64,000 bases of DNA, from NCBI GenBank assembly GCA_012274445.1, contig JAAROD010000033.1, positions 744,001 through 808,000 on the forward strand, read 5' to 3'. Position 1 is the first letter of the stretch. Each line of letters starts with the position of its first letter. The translations under genes were made by a program, and so were the position numbers. This document shows positions 10,687 to 21,654 of the stretch, in pieces. This DNA comes from Sclerotiophoma versabilis (taxonomy: Eukaryota > Ascomycota > Dothideomycetes > Pleosporales > Didymellaceae). The notes under the pieces are model-generated. The model saw only the letters and a list, made by a program, of their open reading frames with translations, was not told where the DNA came from and searched no databases.

Positions 10687-12153
10687 ATGGGCCTCAAGAA
10701 TCCCTTCCAAAAGAAAGAAGTGCAAGGGTCACCTGCCCTGAGCGAGACTTCACCCTACCCTGGATCCGAGAAATCAGCAGACGAAGAGTTTGGGCAGAAC
10801 ACCAACATCACGACCGGTTGGACAGGCGATGGCTTTGCTGGTGCCAACGAGTATCCGCAACGAGATGGTCTCAGCGAGGAATACAGGACTTTGGGCCGCT
10901 GGCGAGCGTGTGTGATTCTCATCACCATCGAAGTCGGCATTGGTGTCCTCAGCTTGCCTTCTGCGCTCCAGACACTTGGACTCATTCCCGGCATCATTGC
11001 TATCCTCGGTTACGGGTGCCTGACCACATACTGCGGTGTGATTATGGTACAATTTTATAGGAGATACCCCATGGTTACCAATCTGGTCGACTGCGCGCTC
11101 TATATAGGCGGAAAGAACTTCGAACGCTTTTTTGGCGTGGCATTCATCTTCAATCTGGTTCTCATCTGTGCCAGTGCGAACATCACGATGTCGATCGCTC
11201 TCAACACCCTTTCGTCGCACGCTATCTGCACGGTTGGTTTCATGGCTATTCCTCACGTCGCGTGCTGGCTGCTTTGTCTGCCGCGAAAGCTCACATTTGC
11301 GGCCGCCATGAGCTGGATCTGTACAATCTCTATCGTTGCCGCGGTCCTCATCGTCATGATCGCCCTCGGTGTCGCAGGCCCGAAAGCGCCCCCGGGCTTC
11401 GAAGTTAAGATTATCCTGGTCGGCAAGCCAACATTCGTCGAGACTGTCAACTCCCTCCTTAACATCGCCTTCGCATTCGCCGGTAACCAGTCCTTCATGT
11501 CTGTCATGGCCGAGATGCGCAACCCAGAGAAAGAGTTCCCACCTGCGCTCTTTATGCAGAAGTCCTTCGAAGTCGTCGTCTACATCGTCGTCGCATGCGT
11601 CATTTACGGTCTCGCTGGTGACGCCGTCACCTCCCCTGCGCTTGGCTCCGCACCTACCATCCCTGCCAAGATCGCCTACGGCATCCTTATTCCATCCGTC
11701 CTCGGTACGGGCCTTGTAATCGGCATTACGGCTATCAAATACATGTATATCGCTATCATGCGCAAGGTTAGCCCGGAACAGGTCAACATCCACAACGCCT
11801 TCACATGGACACTTTGGGTCGGGATCGGTACACTGTTCTGGATCGTGTCGTTCATCATCTCGAACGCAATCCCCATTTTCTCGTCTATCCTGAACATCAG
11901 CTCTGCGATCTTCATCTCGTGGTTCACGTTTGGATTGACGAGTGTGATGTGGCTGCACCTCAACTGGAAACAGCAATGGAGTGGGCCGAGGAAGATTGCA
12001 TTGGCGTGCTTGAACTACGGCATCTTGATGATGACACTGTTCTTGAATGTTGGTGGTCTTTACACTAGTTTGAAGGCGCTCATTGACATCTTCAACGATC
12101 CCAATTCGACTCTTAATGGGCCGTTTACGTGTGCGGATAATAGTATATTTTAG
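10687..12153 (+). CDS. AAAP-family amino acid transporter (Mtr-like permease)
   Basis: A single exon of 488 aa. The start is taken at 10687 (MGLKNPFQKKE, good context); the frame upstream is open but contains no earlier ATG. A hydrophilic N-terminus of about 75 residues precedes the Aa_trans fold. TM1 contains the conserved EVGIGVLSLPSALQTLG, and about 11 hydrophobic segments follow, including IPGIIAILGYGCLTTYCGVI and NIAFAFAGNQSFMSVMAEM, the latter matching the substrate-site region of AAAP permeases. This architecture resembles Neurospora Mtr and related fungal neutral/aromatic amino-acid/H+ symporters of the plasma membrane. Substrate cannot be told from sequence alone. A short polar C-terminus ends in PFTCADNSIF. 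Confidence 0.9.
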   Translation: MGLKNPFQKKEVQGSPALSETSPYPGSEKSADEEFGQNTNITTGWTGDGFAGANEYPQRDGLSEEYRTLGRWRACVILITIEVGIGVLSLPSALQTLGLIPGIIAILGYGCLTTYCGVIMVQFYRRYPMVTNLVDCALYIGGKNFERFFGVAFIFNLVLICASANITMSIALNTLSSHAICTVGFMAIPHVACWLLCLPRKLTFAAAMSWICTISIVAAVLIVMIALGVAGPKAPPGFEVKIILVGKPTFVETVNSLLNIAFAFAGNQSFMSVMAEMRNPEKEFPPALFMQKSFEVVVYIVVACVIYGLAGDAVTSPALGSAPTIPAKIAYGILIPSVLGTGLVIGITAIKYMYIAIMRKVSPEQVNIHNAFTWTLWVGIGTLFWIVSFIISNAIPIFSSILNISSAIFISWFTFGLTSVMWLHLNWKQQWSGPRKIALACLNYGILMMTLFLNVGGLYTSLKALIDIFNDPNSTLNGPFTCADNSIF

Positions 12154-14295
12154 AGTGCCCACTGAGGCTGAAAGTTAATTGTATCCTTTTATGTTCAAGA
12201 ATTTTCCACCTGCATGGTTGATGTGTTTGTGATTCGCTGTTGGATCTTATGAGGATCCAGCAGGCCAGACTTCTTCTCCTTTCCTCCAAGTCAACAAGTT
12301 GGAAATTTCGATCCCAAAAGTCAACAAACATGCTTGACGTGTGCCGGAACGCCAAATACACGGCACGCCAATGTGTGTTTCCTTGGACCAAATGCGAATA
12401 TCATCTCTGCATCCACACTCAAAGTCACGATTTGTGCATCTTCCAAACCAGTTTCAATGTGATCCACATGCTTGACATCAGCATACCCTCAGTAGCCGTA
12501 ACCCATGGAAAGACCTCCGCGTGCTATGATCCAAAACTTGCTGGGTCCAGAGCTACAGGCATCGAATCGTCTGCTTACTCGACATCAACAGAACCCGGCA
12601 GTGACATACTGCAACACAGTCAATCAGACCTTGTTGATAGCAATACGTAAGCCTGGAGCATGCACAAGGATAACATGAGCGTCCAAACATGTTTCTCTCC
12701 ACAGTCTACTGGAGCATCGCAGTCACCACATATCTCGACACCAAAGGCAGTGAAGACCCGTAGCTTTGGTTCCAGTGCCAGCGAAGAAAATCGTCTCGGA
12801 GTAGTTCATATACACAAAGCTGTGATTCAAAGATGTGCTTTGGGTACTGTTTGGGTTTGCGGTCTGGAGTTGCTGTTGCACTTGTGCACGAGAATGGAAC
12901 ACGCTCCGATTTCTTTCCAGTCTCTCTAATCGGTATCGTTGCTTTCACGTCTTGGGTTCGATTGGAGTGTATTCGTGGGTCTCCAGTATTCATGGGTGTT
13001 TGACATGACCTGCTTTACTTGCCTGGAAACGCAGTGCCATAGTGATTGTGTTTTTACGGAGCCCTTTGCACATCGAAACTGGTCGAGCTGTTGGCCTAGC
13101 CAGGCTCTATGTCGTAGTTGGCATAATCTAGGCGTTTTGATTGCTTTCCAATGTTCGTCTTCTCATGCCTGAAAGGATTGAGAGTTGCAACACACGCTGC
13201 GTTAGCCTTTACCTGTGAACCTCAACTTATCCGTGCCCTGCATCAATCAGAAACCAAAGGAGCCATGTAGATGTTGAAAAGAGCTGAGATCATTCTAATG
13301 CGGATGGATGTGCTGATGCGAAGAAGGAGGTGCATGAGGTGGCGTTGGAGGTGATGGAGAATAGAGGATATGTTGGGACTGCTGCTGAGGTGCGGGAGGG
13401 GTATGGACGGATCGCGGACAGGAGTAAATCTGCGTAGAAGACAAGCGTTGAACGAGGTTCTGAGAAATAGTGAAAAATCTCATAGCATGGCCGTACGGAT
13501 CCACAAGCAGCGAGCCAAGGAAACATCTCGAGTCCAATCTCGAGTCCATACTTGGCCATTCTGGTCAGCCTGTCAAGGAAATATCTTTTTACATGCAGTA
13601 TCCCAATCGTACAATACTGTTGTGCGAAGATGCAGCTTTCTGAAGAGCAGGACAAGCACGACGGTTGCTCGCAGAGCAACTTACCAGACTGGGGGAATGG
13701 CACCGAGCGTCGCTCCTTCCTGATGAGAGACCTCCTCCCTGCGAACCAGTTTGAATCACCCACGACCCGAGTGCAAGTCTCAATGCAAGGGACAAGTGGT
13801 TATTGGACGGAGTCTCCGCTAACACGGGACACGAGCTTACCAAAGCTAAGAAGCACGGTGGGCATGGTCCGTCCTCTTTGACCGTCAGCGAATGCTGGGA
13901 GCTACGGCGAGCAAGTGATAGGATGGCCTTGTTAAATACACGCCTGATCGAGGAGATCAGATCGGTTGCAGCCTGAGTTGTGCACTTTTATACTAGGCAG
14001 TCGTGGACTATCACGACAGTTCTGTAAACGAAAAGGGAAGTTGTTACTGGCTGCAGCAACAATCTACCGCAAGAGCATCACGTATGGAACTTGTCCAGAA
14101 GGTTTGGCACGTCGAGGACGCGCTGGAAGTCAAGGGTCTGATTTGGTTTGGCTGGTGTGGAGTTCAGCCGGTTATTAAGCACTTACGGCTTTCTATGTTA
14201 CAGTATATGTACAACTCGTCTGTTCAATCAAACGCCGGGATATGCGCAAACCTTCTGTGCTACGAGCTATGCTTGTCTCGTGCGCTTCAACCAAT
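12154..14295. other. Gene-free interval downstream of the transporter
   Basis: For 2.1 kb I see no gene, RNA or transposon signature. The longest frame (13763-13290, minus, 157 codons) is Ser/Pro/Cys-rich with no recognisable motif. The interval lies between two 3' ends: the transporter on plus and MGM101 on minus. Confidence 0.4.
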
Positions 14296-15253
14296 CTATG
14301 CGCCCATCTTGCTCTCTTTGAAGGGGTATTTGACACTGTCATCCTTCCTGATGACGATCTTCCTCTTCTTCTTAGTCGCCACATGCTCGACCCAGACCTC
14401 CTTGGTGTGTTTGTTGTTGAATTCTCGGATGAAGCGGGGGTCCCACAGCTCACTCGCAATGCCCAAGTCTTTACAGCAGCGCATCAAGGCGTTGGATTTG
14501 CACCCCTCGGTCGCAGTGGGGATGCCGTCTGGCTCGAAGTACTGCTGCTCGCCGCGAGCTATTGAAACAAGACTATAGCTCAAGTCAACATACAGCTCGA
14601 GCGGCTTGAGGTGATTCTGTGTAAGAGTGAACATACCGGCCCTGCACAACCATGCCATACTCCCTTGTAACCAACTTGTTGGTCACAATGCTCTCCCCTC
14701 TCGGCGCCAAGCCCCAACCTCCCGGCCCAAACGCTTTGTTTAATATTCTCCTATACTTGATCTCCGGTAGATACAATATCCCATCCGGTTTGACCTCGAC
14801 ATCCTCGCTGTTCACTGGCGCAAGCAGCGTCTCCGCCTGCTCCTTGGAGAACGGCACACTGCCCAATCCATGGTATGAGCGCGTCCAGTCGTGTGCTGCG
14901 ACGCCCTCGATTTCTGCAGGTGCATCGCTCAAGCCGTCGGTTAGGGAGCGCTGGCCTGAGGTGGCGGCTGCGGCAGTGCTGTTGCGGGACGTGGGCACGG
15001 GCGGTTCTTTGGCGGGGAAGGACGGGGTCACGGTTCTTTGCGCGGTTGACGCGGCTGGCGCAGCAGATCTGTAGGTCGACGCGGACGCGGCGGGCTTTGC
15101 GGAAGTGGCAGTGGCAGTGGGCGAGGTAGCTTGGGCTTTCGGCGTGCTGGTGAAGGCGGCGCTGATGCGGGACGAGGAGAATCTGCGGTATGGCGTGCGC
15201 GAGGAGCTGGTGAGCAGCTGGAAAGCGCCTCTCCTGGCTGGTGCTGCTGCCAT
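14296..15253 (-). CDS. MGM101: Mitochondrial genome maintenance protein Mgm101
   Basis: Exons are 15253-14637 and 14572-14296. The 64 nt intron (GTATGT...TTGAC...TATAG) splits Arg in GMVVQGR/LVSIARGEQ, giving 297 aa. The N-terminus (MAAAPARRGAFQLLTSSSR, then TPYRRFSSSR) is Arg/Ser-rich like a mitochondrial presequence, followed by an Ala/Thr/Pro linker. The conserved core begins around AHDWTRSYHGLGSVPF and includes PDGILYLPEIKYRRILN, FGPGGWGLAPRGE, PDGIPTATEGCKSNALMRC and CKDLGIASELWDPRFI, all hallmarks of Mgm101. This Rad52-related ssDNA-annealing protein maintains mtDNA nucleoids and recombinational repair. An in-frame ATG at 15331 would add 26 residues, but the 15253 start gives the better presequence. 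Confidence 0.93.
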
Positions 15254-15541
15254 GCTGTCGAGATGTGTTTGTGTAGAGGGTATACTTCGTAGGTAACGCA
15301 CAGACACGCTTCTGAAGATGAGGAACGCCATCGCGGCGCGTAGTCACGACCTGAAGCACGGGCCACATGAAGCAATGACGAACAATGCACAGTCGTGCTT
15401 ATGAATGTGTCTTGAATACCAATGTTTACGTATATTTTGTAGCCTGATGACTATGGAGAGATTTGCCTCTGCTGTTCTGGTCATACCCGAACGCCGTTGA
15501 AAATACAATCATCAGAAGGGCTTGCTCCAAGGATTCGTTCC

Positions 15542-16706
15542 CTAACGGTCCCCGAGGTCAAATCCGGTAGCGCGTGCTCTCCTCGAATCGCCTGGCTCCT
15601 TGCCGTATGCCAGAGGGTCATCGTGGTCCATGCCGTCTGTCGGCGGCTGTGGGCGCTGCCAGTTCCAGGGCATCCAGCCGCTGCTTGTTCGCCTGCCTAG
15701 TGGGGGAGGTGTAGTTGGGTACGGAGGTCGTGGGCTGGCTTCGTCGCGCTCGATTCGGTCAAACTCCGGTTCGCTCCTGTTCCTTGAGATGCCGCCCGGC
15801 GTCCTGCTACCCTCGTGGTACCTGTTGCCGCTGGACTGCTGGGTGCGGATGTTCTCCTGCTCACGGTCGAATGCCTGCAGGAGCGTCTCGAGACGCTGGC
15901 GTTGCGAGGTGACGTAGTGCAGTCTGTCGTCGTTGTTGCGAATGTTGTCAGGAACAAGGTTCGCGTTACGGCTGAGCTCCGCAGCTTGTCCACTCTGGCT
16001 GCCAGCATACAGAGCACTTGCTCCGCTCAACGCCTGATTAACCAGCCCGTACAAGTCGTTGCTTCCCCGTGCCGCTGGCATCTGGAACCTGCTCATCAAG
16101 CTCTGTGCATACGTCTGCCCTGCAGGCCTAGGCGACTCGGGCTTTGCAGGTGCGAGGCCTAGAACGTTAACCTTGACCCACTCAATGGCCATGCCCAAGT
16201 ATGCCAGCCCTGCAGCCTTTCCACGGTCATGGCTCTCGCTGATGAAGTTGTCGATCTCGCGCTCGTGCTGGTACAGGAATGGCTCAATATACTCCTGGTA
16301 TGCGAATGAAGCGCCCTGCGAGCCAGGCATGATTAGGTAGAGGTGGATGAAGAAGCGAATCCACGAGTAGAAGGGCACCCAGCTGAGGATAAAGTCGAAC
16401 ACATTCTCAACAGTGGTGAGGATCGAGAGGACGATGAAGTAGATCAACCAGGGTGCGAGCAGCGCTGGGTCCGAAGTATGGAGGGCTTTGTAGGACGCGA
16501 ATATGGGGAAGAGAACCGTGGTTGCAACGCTACAATGGTGTTAGCTAGCTGCGCCATGTTGCGAAGTTTTTGTCATGCTGATCGGGCGCTTGGGCAGTTG
16601 TGGGGGAGCTTGCGATAGGCAATCGTTGGCAGAGGCATGCTGGAGCGCAGGTGAGATTGCGGGGGCGGGGCTCTTACGTCAAGCCGTCTGCGATGAAGCC
16701 GAACAT
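15542..16706 (-). CDS. TB2/DP1/HVA22 (Yop1/REEP) family ER membrane protein
   Basis: Exons are 16706-16678 (29 nt) and 16529-15542, with a 148 nt intron (GTAAGA...CTAAC...TTGTAG), giving 338 aa. The spliced N-terminus reads MFGFIADGLTVATTVLFPIF, then ASYKALHTSDPALLAPWLIYF and VENVFDFILSWVPFYSWIRFFIHLYL, the HVA22 domain with paired hydrophobic hairpins. Such proteins (yeast Yop1, animal REEPs) curve ER tubules. The C-terminal 200 residues are hydrophilic and probably disordered, ending in a Pro/Arg-rich stretch with TTPPPLGRRTSSGWMPWNW. They are longer than in Yop1 itself (about 180 aa), so this is probably the second, long fungal paralogue rather than Yop1. It is tandem with MGM101. Confidence 0.85.
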
Positions 16707-17256
16707 CTTCTCGTCAGCTTCAGGTATGCTTGTGGTGAGGTGAAAGAGGGTAAAGACAAGCCCTTGGACAGAAGCCGAAAGGTTGAGGCTGAGGTCGGAT
16801 ACACGGCGGAAGTGTGGAGCAAGCTATGATGTCGGTGGTAGGGGCCTCGTGCGCTGAACCACGGCGCACTACCGCACTTCCGGCGCGACCTGTTCCCTCA
16901 CCCAAGACAGAACCTCTTCGCTGCCCTGTCCTCGGACGATGTAGTTCATAAACGATAGTGGTAAGGTATAGAGTTATACGCTGCTGACCTGAGTCCATGG
17001 CAGCGTTTTAGTGACTGACCAGCGAGCTATGGCGCCGGCCGCGCCTTTGTCTCTACGACGTCTTCATGAACTTTCGTGCTCAGGAAGGAGTGTGTATGCT
17101 GCGATTTCAAAAGTTTCAAAATTTCTCTCTTGACCGTCCTTGAAGTCGGATCTGCAGTTCTATCCGCAATGTGGCTTGATGTTGATACTCTATTGGCAGT
17201 ATAGCCGCCGACGCCTCTTCTATATTGTGGCCGCTACTGCATTCCAGCTCTCCACC
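16707..17256. other. Intergenic: divergent promoter of the HVA22-like and CorA-like genes
   Basis: This 550-base gap separates divergent starts. It contains no element that I recognise. Confidence 0.35.
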
Positions 17257-18968
17257 ATGGCGCACATTCAACATCGCCCAACACAATCCAACACCTCTAT
17301 TGCTGAATTCTGGCCTGTCGATATGAACATGCCAAATCCACTGTGGATGCAACCACCAACCCTGGCACCGGGGCCAAGGCATGCTGCAAGACATCAGCCC
17401 GGGCAGGAGCACCTATCTTGGCCATGGAAGCTACCAATCAAGGATTCCGTTGGCTTTGAACTAGAAGAGATCTTACGGCGCAATCAAGGTAAAGGTTGCC
17501 AGATGGTGAAATATCTATTCAACGCCGACGCTTTTGCTTGGAGATTCAACAAGGCGACTACAATCGTAGAGGATATCAAGGACATGGTCTCCTGGGCTGT
17601 GCCTCGACTCGATCATAAAAATAGAGAAACCATGTTCTTGTAAGCCTTTCAGCCCGATGACTGTATGCAAGAGCTCATGTACTGCAGAATGGCATCTTCA
17701 CTCGGAGACGAAGCCATACGAGCTCTGGGCTTTTGGATGAATATTTCACCGAGCTTCTTCATGATGCCTGACGTTCGGCTAAGAGTAGTAGCTGGTGCTG
17801 ACGGTATGACAGAGCCTGGTAGCGTAAACAGTACTAACCTATTGCAGCCATCTTCTTCACGTTGCAGTACATGAACAGACATGCCGTCGGTCACGGTCCG
17901 TTACAGGAGCAACAATCGATGACCTCCCAGCAATACCGGTTCAGGTCCACAGATGGTCATCAACCCCACGAATGGCAAATAACGCAAGCTCGCCTCATAT
18001 TCACCACTAGGAGGTGCGAAGGACCTCTGAGCGATTCTAACAAGAGAGAATGTGCGTGCTGGAAAGGACTATACATATTCAATGAAGAAGACGCTGCAAT
18101 GGCAGTCCAGCTCAAGGACTTAATGACAGCAAGTGATCGTCCTGATCCGAAGGGTGGGGAGGTGTTTCTGGGCTCTGGCCAAATCATCCAGGATGTCATC
18201 TTCCTCATCAACTCTAAGTGGGCAGAATTTTTTGACGAAGCCGACCTTCATTTACGAACTCTAGTCAGTTTCAATGCGCCGCATTGCGCATACTCACAAC
18301 TGACTGCAATAGAGTAAACAGTGTGTCAGCGAGAGTCTCCTTCCGGAAAAGCAGCTACAGTACACGCGTGAACTTCACGAACTATCGCCACTGTGGACCA
18401 GCGTCCGCAGGCATCTGACGGCTATTAGAGACCTAATAGCTCAAGTCCTGCAACATGAGATCTCGAGCAGCAACCCCAACCTCGGGGATCGTACAGACAC
18501 ATACTACGTCAAGAGGCTGCAAGTTATTGAAGATCACGTCACCCGCTGCAACGATGCAGCTGCTCAGACGAACAATCTCATCAGCCTAATCTTCAACATT
18601 GCAACACTGCAGGAGTCAAGAGCAGCCGTCGAAGAAAGCAAAGCAGCAAACGCCTTCGCAGGCAGCATCCAGCGCGTTACAATGTTGACTTTCATCTACT
18701 TGCCGCTGACGCTTGCTTCTGTAAGATTCCCAAACCAGGGCAGCTTCTCCAAGACTAACACCAAGATCAGAGTATACTGGGCATGAACATCACCCAGATC
18801 ACTGGCGAAGCAACTCATAGTCAAATGTGGCTTTACGTTGTCATAGCAATTGCGCTAATGACCGCTACCTTTGGAGGCTGGCTCGTCTGGTCCATTTCGC
18901 TGTCGAATATCGAGTGCAGAATGCAGAGAAGGAGTTCGACGCGTGTCGCTAAAAAGAAATGCGTCTAA
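17257..18968 (+). CDS. CorA-like Mg2+ transporter-domain protein
   Basis: There are five exons: 17257-17639, 17688-17803, 17848-18263, 18313-18720 and 18771-18968, giving 506 aa. All four introns are 44-50 nt with clear branch points. The ATG lies in strong context (CCACCATGG). The last exons form two transmembrane helices: residues about 425-444 (TMLTFIYLPLTLASSILGMN) and about 457-478 (MWLYVVIAIALMTATFGGWL). Between them is the GMN signature of CorA channels (G445-M446-N447), here followed by ITQIT. The preceding helical region (QLQYTRELHELSPLW, RLQVIEDHVTRCNDAAAQ, NLISLIFNIATLQES) is the long stalk helix expected of CorA. Many filamentous fungi carry families of such proteins with divergent N-termini and unclear function, so magnesium transport is inferred from the motif only. 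Confidence 0.85.
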
Positions 18969-19632
18969 TTTAAAGGTACATGATGAAGATGATTTGGTCA
19001 CTGATTGCAAGGCGGTTTTTGCAGCACCCTCCCTCTTACGTTACGAAAGGAAGCCAGGTTTACAATCGTGTCCTCTGATTCCTGTGATGCATTTTGAACA
19101 ACTTTGCGCAAGTCTTCCTGATTGATGAATGGACAAAAGACTAAAAGCACCTCACTTATGTAGAGGTATAGCCTTAAGCCCCCTAGAAATCTCCTAGCTG
19201 TGTTAAGAAGGCTGAGAAGTGATTGTCGCTGACTCTGACTTTTTCGTTTCAGGAACATGAGGGTCTCTGAAAGGGCAGCAGCCAAATGTCGCGTTGTTTC
19301 CTGAAGGGGTCAAAACCAGCAAATCAACGAACGGAATTGTCTCAGTCCTCACGATACGAGGTCGTCGGCTCAGCCGCTACAATGTCTGGCAGTCCAACGT
19401 TAGGCAAAAAGCCCTAGCGAACGACGGTGTGTTGGGTTCGGAGGTATTAGTCAGGCCTACCACAACAATATTCTCCAAAGCTCAACAACACGTCCGTACG
19501 CAAAAATGGTGCCATTTAGTTTCGATGGCAGCCTGCTCCCACGTTCTCGAGGCGTGACATAAGTACGACGCTGATGAAGATGCCAACCACCCTTCAATAC
19601 CGCACACCATAGGTCCGAGCAACGATGCCCAA
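18969..19632. other. Intergenic between the CorA-like and F-box genes
   Basis: These 664 bases are non-coding as far as I can see and should hold the F-box gene promoter. Confidence 0.35.
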
Positions 19633-21654
19633 ATGCCAGCTGTAACAACAATTGCCGACCTTTCGGCAGAAGTATTATGCTTGGTCATCGAAAACCTGCC
19701 GTTGAGCTCTCATTTCGCTTTCGCTTGCACCTGTCGGGAACTTGCAGCTGCCTCCCAATACGTTCTGCGCCGCCATCAGAATGCACACAGGCAATTCGGA
19801 GTCGCATCTGATCTTGATCCAAGCACAGTTCCTCTACTACTACAAAGCGCTTTTGGGACAGATCCTTTCCCAGCTTGGCACGTCCGTTCCTTCGAGGTAT
19901 GGCGAGATCGAACAACATGGGACGAATGGACGACATACAGTCTCTTAGTACCTCCTATATCCGACTGGGGCAACAATGTCTCTGAACTGGATGTAGTAAG
20001 TTTCCAGTCCTTACTTGGAAAAGTTGGGGAGTATCTGGATTGGTTCAAGGAGCACGCGGTCCAAGACATTAACAAGGAGAACGCCCTCGCTCAAGTCGAA
20101 ACTGGCCACGATGGGCTACTGAAGGCCCTGCTATTCGCCAAATGCCCTCGTCTCCAAGACTTGAAGTTTGTTACTCGGGCTGCAGATAATGACAGTGGGT
20201 CTACTTTGTGGTGGCTTAAGTCCTTCATTTCTGTGTCCAAGGGCATCCGTCCCGACCCCGAAAGATCCCAGTGCTTTCAAAGTCATGACTCTTCTCATCG
20301 CGAAGAGGCGATAGAAGAGAACGAAGAGGCGGAAGAAACATGGGAGCGCTTTGAGAAGCTTATGCAACAAGACTATACTAGCGAGACCGAGAGCGACCTC
20401 GATCGCGAGTGGGAAACTGCCTACGCAAATTGGATGGAAGAGCAAGCGCTCCAAGAGATGGAATCTATGGAAACTTGCGAGAACGAAGTTTGTGAGCGAA
20501 AAATCAGTCCAGGTTGTGCCCAGGATAGCAAGACTGGATCAATGGACGACATCCTTTCGAGCACCAAGATAACCGATTTGAACCAGTGCCCTGATGGCTT
20601 TGTCAATCTACGCTACGTGGCCGTCGGTATCGTCTCAGATACCTGGATGGATGACAATCGCTGGCCGTGTTCAGTGTGGCTGATTGCGCACTTACTCCGT
20701 CTGCCTAATCTCGACAGTCTATATTTCAACGGCCTGCGCTGCAATGGCGAAGGCAATTGCGACGGGAACATAGAAACCAGTGGCCACGACGATGGCCAAA
20801 TGAGCGTTTGGGACCACGACAGCTTCCCAGTACATTCCTCATCACTCAAACACCTCTTCGTGGAAGGGCTTGGATTCGAACTGGATGGTGGTGCCAGCAT
20901 GAGGCTCTTTAATGCCCCGCGAAAGCTGCTCACTGCCGCCTTCCGTAACAGTGGGCCTGATTCAGACGATTTACATAGAGCAAGCCGCATTGTGCGTGAC
21001 CTCGCGGACGCCCAAGGCTCGTCACTGCAAAGCCTGATGTGGTACGGGTTCGGCACTGAGTCGATCAGCAGCGATGAATGTTCTGTCGCAGAAATCAAGG
21101 AGTTCAACAGACTCCTCGCGTTGCAACAGACATCTTTCAATGTCTACGACCTCGCCAAAGGTGCAGAGCGTAGTACATGGGGTCATGTTCCGGAGGGGTT
21201 CGAAGGTCACGATGCGTACTACGTGAAGTACGCCGCAGAAGCGTTTCCCAAGACTTTGGAATTCTTGGTGCTCTGGGGAGACGCAGGGTCAGGGGCATGC
21301 GGCGATGAGGAAGGCGAGACGGTGCTACTAGAGCACGCAATCATCAGAATGATCGAAGACGGACGCTACAAGAGCCTGAAGGCCATTTTCTTGGAAGAAG
21401 TGGAGCGCACGACAGACTGCAGGAAGGGTGTTGTCAGCTTTGAGAGGGTTGTTGCGGTTGGCAAAGCGAAGGGAGTGGAAGTCTACACAAAAACCAACAG
21501 ACCTCTGCAGCAGTCGATGTCGTTCCCGGAGCCGGTGGAGAAGTGGGATCTGAGGACGGGAAAGTATCCAGATGGTCGACCGAATGATTGGGTGTTCAAT
21601 AATTATACTGGACGCAGAGAGCCTCCCTCCTGTGCTGCAGAGGAAACAGGCTAA
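19633..21654 (+). CDS. F-box domain protein with leucine-rich and acidic regions
   Basis: A single exon of 673 aa. Residues 4-50 form an F-box: TIADLSAEVLCLVIENLPL, then SSHFAFACTCRELAAASQYVL. F-box proteins recruit substrates to SCF ubiquitin ligases through Skp1. The rest contains scattered leucine-rich segments (LLKALLFAKCPRLQDLKFV, WLIAHLLRLPNLDSLYFNG), suggestive of degenerate LRRs. A strongly acidic, helical insertion lies around residues 220-290 (EEAIEENEEAEETWERFEK onward). Many Pezizomycotina have large families of such proteins. The substrate is unknown. An overlapping ATG at 19625 in another frame would give only a six-residue peptide. Confidence 0.75.
   Translation: MPAVTTIADLSAEVLCLVIENLPLSSHFAFACTCRELAAASQYVLRRHQNAHRQFGVASDLDPSTVPLLLQSAFGTDPFPAWHVRSFEVWRDRTTWDEWTTYSLLVPPISDWGNNVSELDVVSFQSLLGKVGEYLDWFKEHAVQDINKENALAQVETGHDGLLKALLFAKCPRLQDLKFVTRAADNDSGSTLWWLKSFISVSKGIRPDPERSQCFQSHDSSHREEAIEENEEAEETWERFEKLMQQDYTSETESDLDREWETAYANWMEEQALQEMESMETCENEVCERKISPGCAQDSKTGSMDDILSSTKITDLNQCPDGFVNLRYVAVGIVSDTWMDDNRWPCSVWLIAHLLRLPNLDSLYFNGLRCNGEGNCDGNIETSGHDDGQMSVWDHDSFPVHSSSLKHLFVEGLGFELDGGASMRLFNAPRKLLTAAFRNSGPDSDDLHRASRIVRDLADAQGSSLQSLMWYGFGTESISSDECSVAEIKEFNRLLALQQTSFNVYDLAKGAERSTWGHVPEGFEGHDAYYVKYAAEAFPKTLEFLVLWGDAGSGACGDEEGETVLLEHAIIRMIEDGRYKSLKAIFLEEVERTTDCRKGVVSFERVVAVGKAKGVEVYTKTNRPLQQSMSFPEPVEKWDLRTGKYPDGRPNDWVFNNYTGRREPPSCAAEETG

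Noticed and set aside
10774..12162. 462-codon frame antisense to the amino-acid transporter
   Set aside because: It is a shadow of the real gene: the sense strand encodes a clear multi-helix permease and the antisense product is Asp/Arg/His-rich and not protein-like.
13290..13763. 157-codon minus-strand open frame downstream of the amino-acid transporter
   Set aside because: No family resemblance, low-complexity Ser/Pro C-terminus, no good start context.
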